Of a DNA stretch of 64,000 bases, positions 46,787-55,097 are shown piece after piece. The stretch is from the NCBI RefSeq assembly GCF_020400585.1, contig NZ_JAINVF010000001.1:310001-374000 (forward strand), given 5' to 3'. The translations under genes were made by a program, and so were the position numbers. The number at the start of each line of letters is the position of its first letter. Within the stretch, counting starts at the first letter, position 1. The notes under the pieces are model-generated. The model was not told where the DNA came from, did not search any database, and saw nothing but the letters and a program-made list of their open reading frames with translations. The DNA is from Streptomyces sp. NK08204 (GTDB lineage: Bacteria; Actinomycetota; Actinomycetes; Streptomycetales; Streptomycetaceae).

Positions 46787-48870
46787 CCGGCTCCGGCGGC
46801 CCGGCGGCAGCCCGGCCCGGCAGGGAGGTCTCCGGCGACCCACCACCCTCGGGCCACCCCAGCAAAGACATCCCCCACGACCCACCACCCCCGAGCCACC
46901 CCAGCAAAGACATCCCCCACGACCCACCACCCCCGAGCCACCCCGGGAAGGGCGTCTTCCGCGGCCCACCGCCCCCGGGCCGCTCCGGCAAGGGTGCCTG
47001 CCGTACCCGGATCCCGGCCCCGCCCAGCGACAACGCCTCCGCCGGCCCGACGCCGGCCCAGCACCGTGCGGACGGCTGCGACACCCCGGCCGCAGCCCGT
47101 CCCGGCCCCGGGACCCGCCCGCAGCGCACGGACAGGGGCCCGGCGACCGGCCCAGGGGAGGGCGCGGCTCGTGTGCTGCGGGTCGCGGGTCCCCTCGTGG
47201 AGATCTTCTGCCCTCCCTCCGTGGCCATGCACGACCTGGTCGTACTGGGCGATGAACGGCTGCCGGGCGAGGTGGTCGCCATCCGCGGCGACACGGCCAC
47301 CGTCCAGGCGTACGAGTACACCGGCGGGCTGGCTCCCGGACACCCCGCTCAGCCGCAGGGCCACCCCCTGTCGGTGCGCCTAGCCCCGGATCTGCTCGGC
47401 GGGGTGTTCGACGGCCTGCTGCGCCCTCTGGACGGCGCGGGCGACCTCCTGCTGAGGACCGGGCCGGGTGCCGCCTGCGATCAGCGGACCTGGCGGTTCA
47501 CACCGGGCGTGTCCGAGGGCACGCGGGTCACGGCCGGGGACGTCCTCGGTGAGATCGGGGCGGGCGTGCCGCTGCGGCTCCTGGTGCCCGCGGACCTCTC
47601 GGGCGAGGTGACCCGGGTCGCGGAGGCGGGCGGGCACACGGCGGACGCCGTGCTCGCCGTGGTCGGCGGGCACGAGGTGCGGATGGCGCAGTCCTGGCCG
47701 GTGCGCAGGCCGCGGCCGGTCTCCCGGCGGCTGCCGGCCGACGCGCCGCTGAACACCGGACAGCGGGCCCTCGACCTGCTCTTCCCGGTGGCCCGCGGCA
47801 GCACGGTCGCCGTCCCCGGCGGCTTCGGCACCGGCAAGACCGTACTGCTCCAGCAGATCGCCAAGTGGTGCGACGCGGACGTGATCGTCTACGTCGGCTG
47901 CGGCGAGCGCGGCAACGAGATGGCGGACGTCATCGAGGAGCTGGCCGAGCTGACCGATCCGAGAACCGGGGGCCGGCTGGCGGAGCGGACCGTGACGATC
48001 GCGAACACCTCCAACATGCCGATGATGGCCCGCGAGGCGAGCGTGCACACGGGGGCGACGGTCGCCGAGTACTTCCGCGACATGGGGCTCGACGTCGTCC
48101 TGATCGCCGACTCGACCTCGCGCTGGGCGGAGGCACTGCGCGAGTTCGCCTCGCGCATGGGCGAACTCCCCGCCGAGGAGGGCTATCCGGCCGGGCTCGC
48201 CTCGCAGCTGGCCGCGTTCTACGAACGGGCCGGCGCCGTGCGCACCCTCGGCGGCGCGACCGGTTCCGTCACCGTGATCGGCGCCGTGTCGCCGCCGGGC
48301 GGCGACCGCACCGAGCCGGTCACGGCACACACCGAACGGTTCGTACGGTGCCTGTGGAGCCTGGACCGGGACCTCGCCTACGCACGGCACTACCCCGCCG
48401 TGTCCTGGGCGGACTCCTTCTCCCGCGACGTCTCCGCGCTGTCCGCCGCGCACGCGCTGGCCGGTGACGCCGGGTGGGCCGAGCGGCGCGGCCGGGTGGC
48501 ACGGTTGCTGGCCGAGGCCGACCGGTTGGCCGACCTGGTGGAACTGGTCGGCATCACGGCCCTGCCGCCGCGGGAGCGGATGAGTGTGCTCGCGGGACGT
48601 CTGCTGCGCGAGGCGCTGATCCAGCAGAGCGCGCTGTCACCGGCGGACGCCTACAGCGCCCCCGAGAAGACCGCGGCTCTCGTGGCGGCCGTGCTGACGG
48701 TGATCGACCGCTGCGTGGAACTGGTGGACGGCGGTGTTCCGGCGGACGCCGTCGAGGCGGTCGACTTCACCCCGCTGCTACGGGCACGCGAGACGGCGGG
48801 GCCGGATCGGACCGGGCCGGTGAAGGCGGCCCGCGACGCCGTGCTGGGGCGCCTGCAGGAGGTGGCATGA
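46783..48870 (+). CDS. ntpA: V-type ATPase catalytic subunit A with repeat-bearing N-terminal extension
   Basis: GTG 46783 overlaps the subunit E stop (GTGA) and opens a 695-residue frame, against about 580 usual. The normal A subunit begins near residue 130 (VLRVAGPLVEIFC). It has the P-loop GGFGTGKTVLLQQIAKW, YVGCGERGNEMADVIEEL, NTSNMPMMAREASVHTGATVAEYFRDMG and DSTSRWAEALREFASRMGE, so it should be active. The first 130 residues are Pro-rich, with a 14-residue unit DPPPPSHPSKDIPH in tandem. An internal start at GTG 47173, with GGAGG upstream, would give a normal-length subunit, so the extension may not be translated. Confidence 0.93.
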   Translation: MTGSGGPAAARPGREVSGDPPPSGHPSKDIPHDPPPPSHPSKDIPHDPPPPSHPGKGVFRGPPPPGRSGKGACRTRIPAPPSDNASAGPTPAQHRADGCDTPAAARPGPGTRPQRTDRGPATGPGEGAARVLRVAGPLVEIFCPPSVAMHDLVVLGDERLPGEVVAIRGDTATVQAYEYTGGLAPGHPAQPQGHPLSVRLAPDLLGGVFDGLLRPLDGAGDLLLRTGPGAACDQRTWRFTPGVSEGTRVTAGDVLGEIGAGVPLRLLVPADLSGEVTRVAEAGGHTADAVLAVVGGHEVRMAQSWPVRRPRPVSRRLPADAPLNTGQRALDLLFPVARGSTVAVPGGFGTGKTVLLQQIAKWCDADVIVYVGCGERGNEMADVIEELAELTDPRTGGRLAERTVTIANTSNMPMMAREASVHTGATVAEYFRDMGLDVVLIADSTSRWAEALREFASRMGELPAEEGYPAGLASQLAAFYERAGAVRTLGGATGSVTVIGAVSPPGGDRTEPVTAHTERFVRCLWSLDRDLAYARHYPAVSWADSFSRDVSALSAAHALAGDAGWAERRGRVARLLAEADRLADLVELVGITALPPRERMSVLAGRLLREALIQQSALSPADAYSAPEKTAALVAAVLTVIDRCVELVDGGVPADAVEAVDFTPLLRARETAGPDRTGPVKAARDAVLGRLQEVA
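46837..46986. repeat. 42-bp tandem repeats at the 5' end of the subunit A gene
   Basis: Two perfect 42-bp units lie at 46861-46902 and 46903-46944, with a partial unit before and a diverged unit after. The period is a multiple of three, so it encodes a repeated 14-residue Pro-rich peptide if translated. Confidence 0.95.
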
Positions 48871-50261
48871 GCGGGCCCGCGGATGTCGAGTACACGGGCG
48901 TACGGGAACTGCGCGGACCGCTCGTCGTCGTCGAAGGGGTGAGCGGGGTCGGCTGGGACGAGTTCGCCACGATCGTCCTGGACTCCGGTGAGCGTCGGCA
49001 CGGGCTGGTCCTGGAGGTGGACCGGGATCTGGCGGTGGTGCAGGTCCTGCAGGACACCGCCGGCATGGGCCGGACCGGCACCCGCGTCGCCTTCTCCGGC
49101 TCACCGCTGCGTGTCCCGGTCGGCACCGGATGGCTGGGGCGGGTGTGCGACGGGCGGGGCGAACCGGCCGACGGCGGGCCTCCGGTGCTGGGCGGCAGCC
49201 GTGCGGCGGTCGGCGGCGCACCGATCAACCCCGTGCGCCGGGAGCCGCCGAACGAGCCGGTGCTCACCGGTGTGGGCGCCGTGGACGTGCTCACCACGCT
49301 GGTGCGGGGCCAGAAGCTGCCGGTGTTCTCGGTTGCGGGGCTGCCGCACCTGGAGCTGGCGGTGCAGGTCGCCGCTCAGGCGACGTGCGGCGGCGAGCCG
49401 TTCGCCGTGGTCTTCGCCGGCATGGGGCTCACGCACGCCGACGCGGCGTTCGTCCGTGACGGGCTGGCGGAGCGCTCGGCCGCGCGGGAACTGGTCCTCT
49501 TCCTCAACACCGCCGACGATCCGGTGATCGAACGGCTGCTCACCCCGCGCCTGGGCCTTACGGTGGCCGAGCACCTGGCGTTCACCGAGGGCCGTCACGT
49601 CCTGGTGGTGATGACCGACATGACGGCCTATTCGGAGGCGCTGCGCGAGGTGTCCGCCGCGCGCGGCGAGATCCCGGCCCGCCGGGCCTACCCCGGCTAC
49701 CTCTACAGCGACCTCGCCTCCCTCTACGAACGCTGCGGCAGGATCAGGGGCCGGCCCGGGTCGGTGACCGTGCTGCCGGTGCTGACGATGCCGGCGGGTG
49801 ACATCACGCACCCCGTGCCGGACCTCACCGGCTACATCACGGAGGGGCAGATCGTGCTGTCCGCCGAGGTGCACGCCGCCGGCACGTACCCGCCCGTCGA
49901 TCCGCTGGCCTCGCTGTCGCGTCTGATGCGCAAGGGAACCGGAGCGGGACGCACGCGCACGGACCATCCGGCGGTCGCCGCGCAGCTGATCGCCGCACTG
50001 GCCCGGTCCCGGCAGGTGCGGGAGCTGGCCGACCTGATCGGGCGGCAGGCGCTCAGCCCGACCGACCTGTGCCACCTGGACCTGGAGGGCGCGTTCCGCA
50101 GCCGGTTCCTCGCCCAGGGCACACGGGAGAACCGGCCGCTGGACGCGTCCCTGGAGCGGGCCTGGGAGGTGCTGCTGACCCTGCCGCGCAGCCAGCTCGG
50201 CATGCTCCCGGCCGACCTGCTCGACGCCCACCGCCCCTCGCATCAGCAGACGCCGTCGTGA
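48867..50261 (+). CDS. ntpB: V-type ATPase regulatory subunit B
   Basis: This 464-residue protein aligns with subunit B: ELRGPLVVVEGVSGVGWDE, INPVRREPPNEPVLTGV, QKLPVFSVAGLPHLELA (no P-loop, as usual for B), LVVMTDMTAYSEALREVSAARGEIPARRAYPGYLYSDLA and TMPAGDITHPVPDLTGYITEGQI. ATG 48867 overlaps the A stop (ATGA). It forms the hexamer with A and binds nucleotide at the non-catalytic interfaces. Confidence 0.95.
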   Translation: MSGPADVEYTGVRELRGPLVVVEGVSGVGWDEFATIVLDSGERRHGLVLEVDRDLAVVQVLQDTAGMGRTGTRVAFSGSPLRVPVGTGWLGRVCDGRGEPADGGPPVLGGSRAAVGGAPINPVRREPPNEPVLTGVGAVDVLTTLVRGQKLPVFSVAGLPHLELAVQVAAQATCGGEPFAVVFAGMGLTHADAAFVRDGLAERSAARELVLFLNTADDPVIERLLTPRLGLTVAEHLAFTEGRHVLVVMTDMTAYSEALREVSAARGEIPARRAYPGYLYSDLASLYERCGRIRGRPGSVTVLPVLTMPAGDITHPVPDLTGYITEGQIVLSAEVHAAGTYPPVDPLASLSRLMRKGTGAGRTRTDHPAVAAQLIAALARSRQVRELADLIGRQALSPTDLCHLDLEGAFRSRFLAQGTRENRPLDASLERAWEVLLTLPRSQLGMLPADLLDAHRPSHQQTPS

Positions 50262-50878
50262 ACGGGCACGGGCGCCGGGTACCGCCGGGCCGGGCCGGGC
50301 GGCTGCGGCTTCGCCGCGGCCTCGCCACCGCGCTGCGCGGAGCGGACCTGCTGGAACGCAAGCTCCGGCTCCTGCTGGACCATGAGCGCGCCGAGCGACG
50401 CGCGGCGCAGGAGGCGGGCCGGGTGTGGCAGGACCGGCTGGCCGAGGCGGATCTCTGGCTGCTGCGCGGGGTACTGCTCGGCGGCGAACGGGCGCTGGCG
50501 GAGGCGGTGCCCACGGACCGGGCGGGCGTCGATGTCCGGTGGGCCTCGCTGATGGGCGTGCGCCATCCGGCCGACGTGACCTTGACGGCCCCCGTCCGCT
50601 CCCCGGACGAGACGACACCGTCCAACACCGCCTTGGTGCATGCCGACACGGCCTACCGTGCCGCGGTCCGGGCCGCCGCGGAACACGCCGCCCACCGGGC
50701 GGCGGCCGAACTGCTCGGCGCCGAGGCCGGACGGACCCGGCAGCGGGTACGTGCCCTGCGCCGGCACTGGATCCCCCGTCTGAGGCGCGAACTCGCCGCC
50801 GTGGAACTGACGTTGGAGGAGGCCGAACACGAGGAGGGGGTCCGGCGCCGCTGGGCCGCCGCACGTGGCGCCCGGTGA
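50258..50878 (+). CDS. ntpD: V-type ATPase subunit D (central shaft)
   Basis: This 206-residue protein has the family N-terminus (PGRAGRLRLRRGLATALRGADLLERKLRLLLDHE) and C-terminal coiled coil (QRVRALRRHWIPRLRRELAAVELTLEEAEHEEGVRRRWAAA), which together form the rotating shaft. GTG 50258 overlaps the B stop. It is the last gene of the operon, so A3B3, D, F, C, E, stalk, I and K are all present: a complete enzyme. Confidence 0.92.
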   Translation: MNGHGRRVPPGRAGRLRLRRGLATALRGADLLERKLRLLLDHERAERRAAQEAGRVWQDRLAEADLWLLRGVLLGGERALAEAVPTDRAGVDVRWASLMGVRHPADVTLTAPVRSPDETTPSNTALVHADTAYRAAVRAAAEHAAHRAAAELLGAEAGRTRQRVRALRRHWIPRLRRELAAVELTLEEAEHEEGVRRRWAAARGAR

Positions 50879-50942
50879 CGGTGCGGCGAGGGGGCACGAC
50901 GACGAGCCCGGCGCAGCTCGGACCCGCGCGAACCCGAACGCA

Positions 50943-50981
50943 GGGCAGGACGGCCCGTGCCGCACCTGGGCCGAACAGCCC
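50943..50981. promoter_or_regulatory. Two boxes before the nicotinate phosphoribosyltransferase gene
   Basis: 50943-50956 GGGCAGGACGGCCC and 50968-50981 GGGCCGAACAGCCC each have one mismatch. The centres are 25 bp apart and lie about 90-120 bp before ATG 51067. Confidence 0.6.
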
Positions 50982-51066
50982 ACGTCCGGGTCCGCAGGCC
51001 CCTTTCCTCCCCCGCGTTCAGGGCCAGACTGATGACCGGGGGACGACCACATCCGGCGGCGATCAC

Positions 51067-52452
51067 ATGTCCGACGTCACCACCACCGACCTGTACGAAG
51101 TGACCATGGCCCTGTCCTACCTCCGGGAGGGCATGCGGGACCCGGCCACTTTCAGCCTCTTCGTCCGCGACCTCCCGCCCGGCCGGGGCTTCCTGGTCGC
51201 CGCGGGTCTCGAGCCCGCCCTGGACTTCCTGGCGGACTGCCGCGTCGAACGCGAGGACGTGGAGGAGTTCGCGGACGTCCTGCGCCGTCCCGTGCGGGAC
51301 CTCGAACCGCTCCTCGGCCTCGCCTTCGAGGGCGAGGTACGCGCGGTGCCGGAGGGCCGTGCGGTGTTCGCCGGTGAGCCGCTGCTGGAGGTGACCGCCC
51401 CGCTGCCGCAGGCCCAGCTGGTGGAGACGTACCTGCTGAACCAGGTCTGCCACCAGACGGTGGTGGCGTCCAAGGCGGCGCGCTGTGTCCTGGCCGCGGC
51501 CGGACGTGACGTGGTGGACTTCTCGCTGCGCCGCACCCACGGCCCCTGGGCGGGCTTCCAGGCTGCCCGGCTGGGCGCCCTGACGGGTTTCGCGGGCACC
51601 AGCAACATCGCCGCGGCCACCGCCCTGGGCATCCCGGCCTCCGGCACCATGGCCCATTCCTACATCGAGGCGTTCCCCGGCGAGGAGGAGGCGTTCCGTG
51701 CGTTCGCCCGCTGTCATCCCGGCCCTGTCACCTTCCTCGTGGACACCTACGACACGGTGGCGGGCGTACGGGTCGCGGCCCGGGTGCTGAGGGACCTGGG
51801 GCGCGGACCGGGCTGCGCCATCCGCCTGGACAGCGGGGACCTGGACGCGCTGTCGCGGCGGGCGCGCGCCGTGCTGGACGCCGCGGGGGCGGCCGACGTA
51901 CGGATCATCGCCAGCGGCGGCCTCGACGAGTACCAGGTCGACCGGCTGGTGCGCTCCGGTGCCCCGATCGACGTGTACGCCGTGGGTACGCGGGTCGGGG
52001 TGGCCGCGGACGCGCCGTACCTGGACGCCGCGTACAAGCTCGTCGAGTACGCCGGACGGCCTGTGATGAAGCTGTCCGCGGCCAAGGTCACGGCCCCGGG
52101 CCGCAAGCAGGTCTTCCGCCGCGCGGGGCGGCCCGACGTGATCGCTCTGTGGCGGGAGGAGCCGCCGGAGGCGGCGTGGCCGCTCCTGCGCACGGTGATG
52201 CGCGGCGGGCGGCGCACGGGCCCGCCGGACCGCTGGCAGGACGCCCGCGAGAGGCTGCGTGCGGATCTGGCCGGCCTGCCCGGCCCGGCGCTGCGGATCG
52301 AGGACCCGGAACCGGTCGGACCGGTCACGTCCCGGGCGGTTCGGGAACTGGCCGCCACGGTGCGCGAGGACCTCGAGAGCCGGTTCCGCCGGGAATCCGC
52401 CGTCGGCCCGAACGGCACCACGGCCTCTGGCTCCGCGCTGGGCCCGCGATGA
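51067..52452 (+). CDS. pncB: Nicotinate phosphoribosyltransferase, PncB2-like
   Basis: This 461-residue enzyme has TTDLYEVTMALSYLREGM at the start, FSLRRTHGPWAG with the catalytic His, IPASGTMAHSYIEAF and IRLDSGDLDALSRRAR with IIASGGLDEY for PRPP and ribose contacts. It makes nicotinate mononucleotide from nicotinate and PRPP for NAD salvage. M. tuberculosis PncB2 (Rv0573c) is in the DosR regulon, so this is a likely functional match. The ribosome site at ATG 51067 is weak. The longer frame from 50425 overlaps the V-ATPase operon. Confidence 0.93.
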   Translation: MSDVTTTDLYEVTMALSYLREGMRDPATFSLFVRDLPPGRGFLVAAGLEPALDFLADCRVEREDVEEFADVLRRPVRDLEPLLGLAFEGEVRAVPEGRAVFAGEPLLEVTAPLPQAQLVETYLLNQVCHQTVVASKAARCVLAAAGRDVVDFSLRRTHGPWAGFQAARLGALTGFAGTSNIAAATALGIPASGTMAHSYIEAFPGEEEAFRAFARCHPGPVTFLVDTYDTVAGVRVAARVLRDLGRGPGCAIRLDSGDLDALSRRARAVLDAAGAADVRIIASGGLDEYQVDRLVRSGAPIDVYAVGTRVGVAADAPYLDAAYKLVEYAGRPVMKLSAAKVTAPGRKQVFRRAGRPDVIALWREEPPEAAWPLLRTVMRGGRRTGPPDRWQDARERLRADLAGLPGPALRIEDPEPVGPVTSRAVRELAATVREDLESRFRRESAVGPNGTTASGSALGPR

Positions 52453-52462
52453 CCGGCCCGGT

Positions 52463-52496
52463 GGGCCGACGGGTCCGGTGCCGGGACCAATGGCCC
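52463..52496. promoter_or_regulatory. Box pair before USP gene
   Basis: 52463-52476 GGGCCGACGGGTCC and 52483-52496 GGGACCAATGGCCC lie exactly 20 bp apart. The second one carries the mycobacterial-type GGGAC half. Confidence 0.7.
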
Positions 52497-52698
52497 CTGG
52501 AGTCCCGGCGCACCACGGGCTTCGATGGGATCGGCGGCGCACCTGTGCACGTCCCTGCGCGCCGCGGCGAGGAGGCGAAGACGATGACCGCTCCCGCACC
52601 GGCCAGGAAGGCGGAACCGGGTAGGTGGCCCGAGGCGACAGGCACCTCCCCATGGGGATGTGTCCGCGTCACCTCGGCCGGTCGCGGCGGAGGTGGTC

Positions 52699-53580
52699 AT
52701 GTCCCGGCCCGGTGACCGAAGGCCGGTCGTGGCGGGCGTCGACCCGGATCCCAGCCTGCGCATGGCGCTCGCCTGGGCGGCCGACGAGGCGGCCCGCCGC
52801 CGGCTGCCGCTGCGCGTGGTCCACGCCGAGGGCGTGCCGACGCGCGGCTACCGGAGGCGGGAGGTGCCGCCGTCCTGGGAGGAATGGAACGAGGCGCTGC
52901 ACAAGGCCGGCGAGCAGGTGCTCGACGAGGCCGTGGACTTCGTCGCGGCCCGGCAGCCCGGGGTCACGGTGGACGCCCTGCTCGCGGAGGGCGACCCGGT
53001 GTGGGTGCTGCGCGAGCAGAGCCGCGACGCCACGGCCGTCGTCGTGGGCTCGCGGCACCTGAGCCGGGCTCAGGAGGCGTTCGGCTCCGTGTCGGTCGCC
53101 CTGCCCGTCATGGCCCGCGCACACTGCCCGGTGGTGGTCGTACCGGAGCCGGAGCACATCACGCAGGAGCACGCGTACTACGTCGTGGGCGTCGACGGCA
53201 GCGAGCGTTCCGCCGCCGCGGTCGACCTGGCCTTCGAGGAGGCGGCGCTGCGCGGTGCCGGGCTGCGCGCCCTGTACGTCTGGGAGCCCGGGCATCTGCG
53301 GATCGGCGACGAGCACCAGTCGCAGCAGGAGTGCCGCCGGTTGCTGTCCGAGATCGTGGCCGGCCGCCACGAGCGCTGGCCGGAAGTGGACCTGCGGCAC
53401 GAACTGGTCGTCGGGCATCCGGTGCAGGCGCTCACCGAGGCCTCGGCCCACGCGCTGGGCCTGGTGGTGGGGACCCGCGGCCATGGAGGCTTCACCGGCA
53501 TGCTGCTGGGCTCGGTCAGCCAGGGCGTGCTGCAGCACGCCCGCTGCCCCGTTCTCGTGGTTCCGGCGACGTCCGGGTGA
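52699..53580 (+). CDS. Tandem universal stress protein
   Basis: This 293-residue protein has two Usp domains. The N-terminal signature GSRHLSRAQEAFGSVSVALPV is somewhat altered, while the C-terminal one GTRGHGGFTGMLLGSVSQGVLQHARCPVLVV is canonical. This is the reverse of the pattern at 38216, 39137 and 60639. ATG 52699 follows GGAGGTGG. It is the first gene of a probable unit with the nitroreductase and CBS genes. Confidence 0.93.
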   Translation: MSRPGDRRPVVAGVDPDPSLRMALAWAADEAARRRLPLRVVHAEGVPTRGYRRREVPPSWEEWNEALHKAGEQVLDEAVDFVAARQPGVTVDALLAEGDPVWVLREQSRDATAVVVGSRHLSRAQEAFGSVSVALPVMARAHCPVVVVPEPEHITQEHAYYVVGVDGSERSAAAVDLAFEEAALRGAGLRALYVWEPGHLRIGDEHQSQQECRRLLSEIVAGRHERWPEVDLRHELVVGHPVQALTEASAHALGLVVGTRGHGGFTGMLLGSVSQGVLQHARCPVLVVPATSG

Positions 53581-53628
53581 ACCGCGGGTCGTCACGGGTG
53601 AGGCTGAGGGTAAGGAAGGGACGTCACC

Positions 53629-54618
53629 GTGGCCGCACACGCATTCGACACGAACACCGTCACCGCACTCGTCGGGGACGCCGCAGCAGCACCGTCGCAC
53701 CACAACGCCCAGCCGTGGGCCTTCCGCTTCCTGTCCGCGGACGGTGTCCTGCGCCTGTACGCCGATATGACGCGCGTCGCGCCACGGACCGACCCGGACA
53801 CCCGCAACCTGCACATGGGCTGCGGAGCCGCGCTGTTCAACCTGCGCGTGTCCGCCGCGGCGGCGGGACTGGCGCCGGCCGTCCGGCTGCTGCCGGACCC
53901 GGCGGATGCGCAGTTGCTCGCCGAGGTGGACCTGCGCGGTACCGGTCCGCTCGATGAGACCCTCGCCCTGCTGCACCCGGCGATCCGCCGCCGTCACTGC
54001 AGCCGCAACCCCTTCCGTGAGGAGGACATCCCGACCGCGTTGCAGGGCCGGCTGCGCGACGCGGCCCGTGCCGAGGGCGCCGAGCTGCTCTTCCCCGGGG
54101 CCTGGCACCTGCGGTCGCTCCTGGAGCTGGTGCAGGACGCCGAGACCGAGGAGGCGCTTGACCCCGGCGCGCGCGGTGAGGTCGCCCACTGGGCCCGGGC
54201 GGAGCCGTCGGGCGAGGCGGACGCGCCGGAGGGGATCCCCGCCGAGGCGTTCGGTCCTCGCCCGCGCTACGGCGGGGGTTTCGTCCGGGACTTCGCCGCC
54301 GGGCGCACGGTACCCGGGCGCGTCTCGGCGTCCTTCGAGAAGCACCCGCACATCGCCCTGCTGGGCACCGCCCACGACAGGCCGGCGGACTGGCTGCGCG
54401 CGGGTCAGGCGCTGGAGCGGGTCCTGCTGCTGGCCACCACGCACGGGCTGGTCGCCTCGGTGACGTCACAGCCCCTGGAATGGTCGGAGCTGCGGTGGGT
54501 GGCCCGCGACCCGCTCTCGGAGATCGCCCATGTGCAGATGGTGCTGCGGCTGGGCTACGGCCCGGAGGGGCACCCGACCCCCCGACGGCCGGTGGCCGAG
54601 CTGCTCGAGATCGTCTGA
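53629..54618 (+). CDS. Acg-type nitroreductase-family protein
   Basis: This 329-residue protein begins with GTG 53629 after AAGGAAGGG. It has APSHHNAQPWAFRF near the start, the FMN-binding N-terminal motif of the Acg family, followed by MGCGAALFNLRVSAAAAGL and a second half ending LEWSELRWVARDPL. M. tuberculosis Acg (Rv2032), Rv3127 and Rv3131 are DosR-regulon relatives; Acg binds FMN tightly and is thought to be a flavin store rather than an active reductase. Confidence 0.9.
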   Translation: MAAHAFDTNTVTALVGDAAAAPSHHNAQPWAFRFLSADGVLRLYADMTRVAPRTDPDTRNLHMGCGAALFNLRVSAAAAGLAPAVRLLPDPADAQLLAEVDLRGTGPLDETLALLHPAIRRRHCSRNPFREEDIPTALQGRLRDAARAEGAELLFPGAWHLRSLLELVQDAETEEALDPGARGEVAHWARAEPSGEADAPEGIPAEAFGPRPRYGGGFVRDFAAGRTVPGRVSASFEKHPHIALLGTAHDRPADWLRAGQALERVLLLATTHGLVASVTSQPLEWSELRWVARDPLSEIAHVQMVLRLGYGPEGHPTPRRPVAELLEIV

Positions 54619-54638
54619 GGCGGAGCGGGAGCAGTCAC

Positions 54639-55097
54639 GTGAAGGTGTCCGAGGTGATGTCCGCTCCGGCGGTGACGGTCGCTCCATGGACCTGCCTCGC
54701 GGAGGTGACCCGGCGCATGGCCGAGTCCGCGGTGGGGTCGGTCCTCGTCGTCGAGGACGGGCTGCTGCGGGGCATCGTCACCGACCGCGACATCGCCGTA
54801 CGCGGGCTGGGCGGTGGCCTGGACCGGGAGGCACGGGTGGAGGCGGTCATGTCGACGGGCGTGATCACGGTCGACGCCGACGACGACCTCCAGGCGGCCT
54901 ACCGGACGTTCCGCCGCACCGGGGTGCGCCGCCTTCCCGTCCTGGAGGGCCGGCGGGTGGCCGGTGTGCTCACGATCGACGACCTGCTCCTCGACGTCTT
55001 CCGGCGGCTGGCCGACCTGCTGGGACCCGTGGCCTGGAGCGTGCTGCAGGAGCCGCCCGGTCCTCCTTCCGCGCACGGGGCCCCGTATGAGCCCTGA
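54639..55097 (+). CDS. Two-CBS domain protein
   Basis: This 152-residue CBS pair (VSEVMSAPAVTVAPWTCLAEVTRRM, LLRGIVTDRDIAVRGL; VRRLPVLEGRRVAGVLTIDDLLLDVF) has a short amphipathic tail. GTG 54639 follows GGGAG. Its 3' end overlaps the start of the P-type ATPase gene by 11 bp. It may sense nucleotide charge for the pump. Confidence 0.88.
   Translation: MKVSEVMSAPAVTVAPWTCLAEVTRRMAESAVGSVLVVEDGLLRGIVTDRDIAVRGLGGGLDREARVEAVMSTGVITVDADDDLQAAYRTFRRTGVRRLPVLEGRRVAGVLTIDDLLLDVFRRLADLLGPVAWSVLQEPPGPPSAHGAPYEP

Noticed and set aside
46837-46986. Possible CRISPR-like array
   Set aside because: The 42-bp units are directly adjacent with no spacers and lie in a protein-coding frame.
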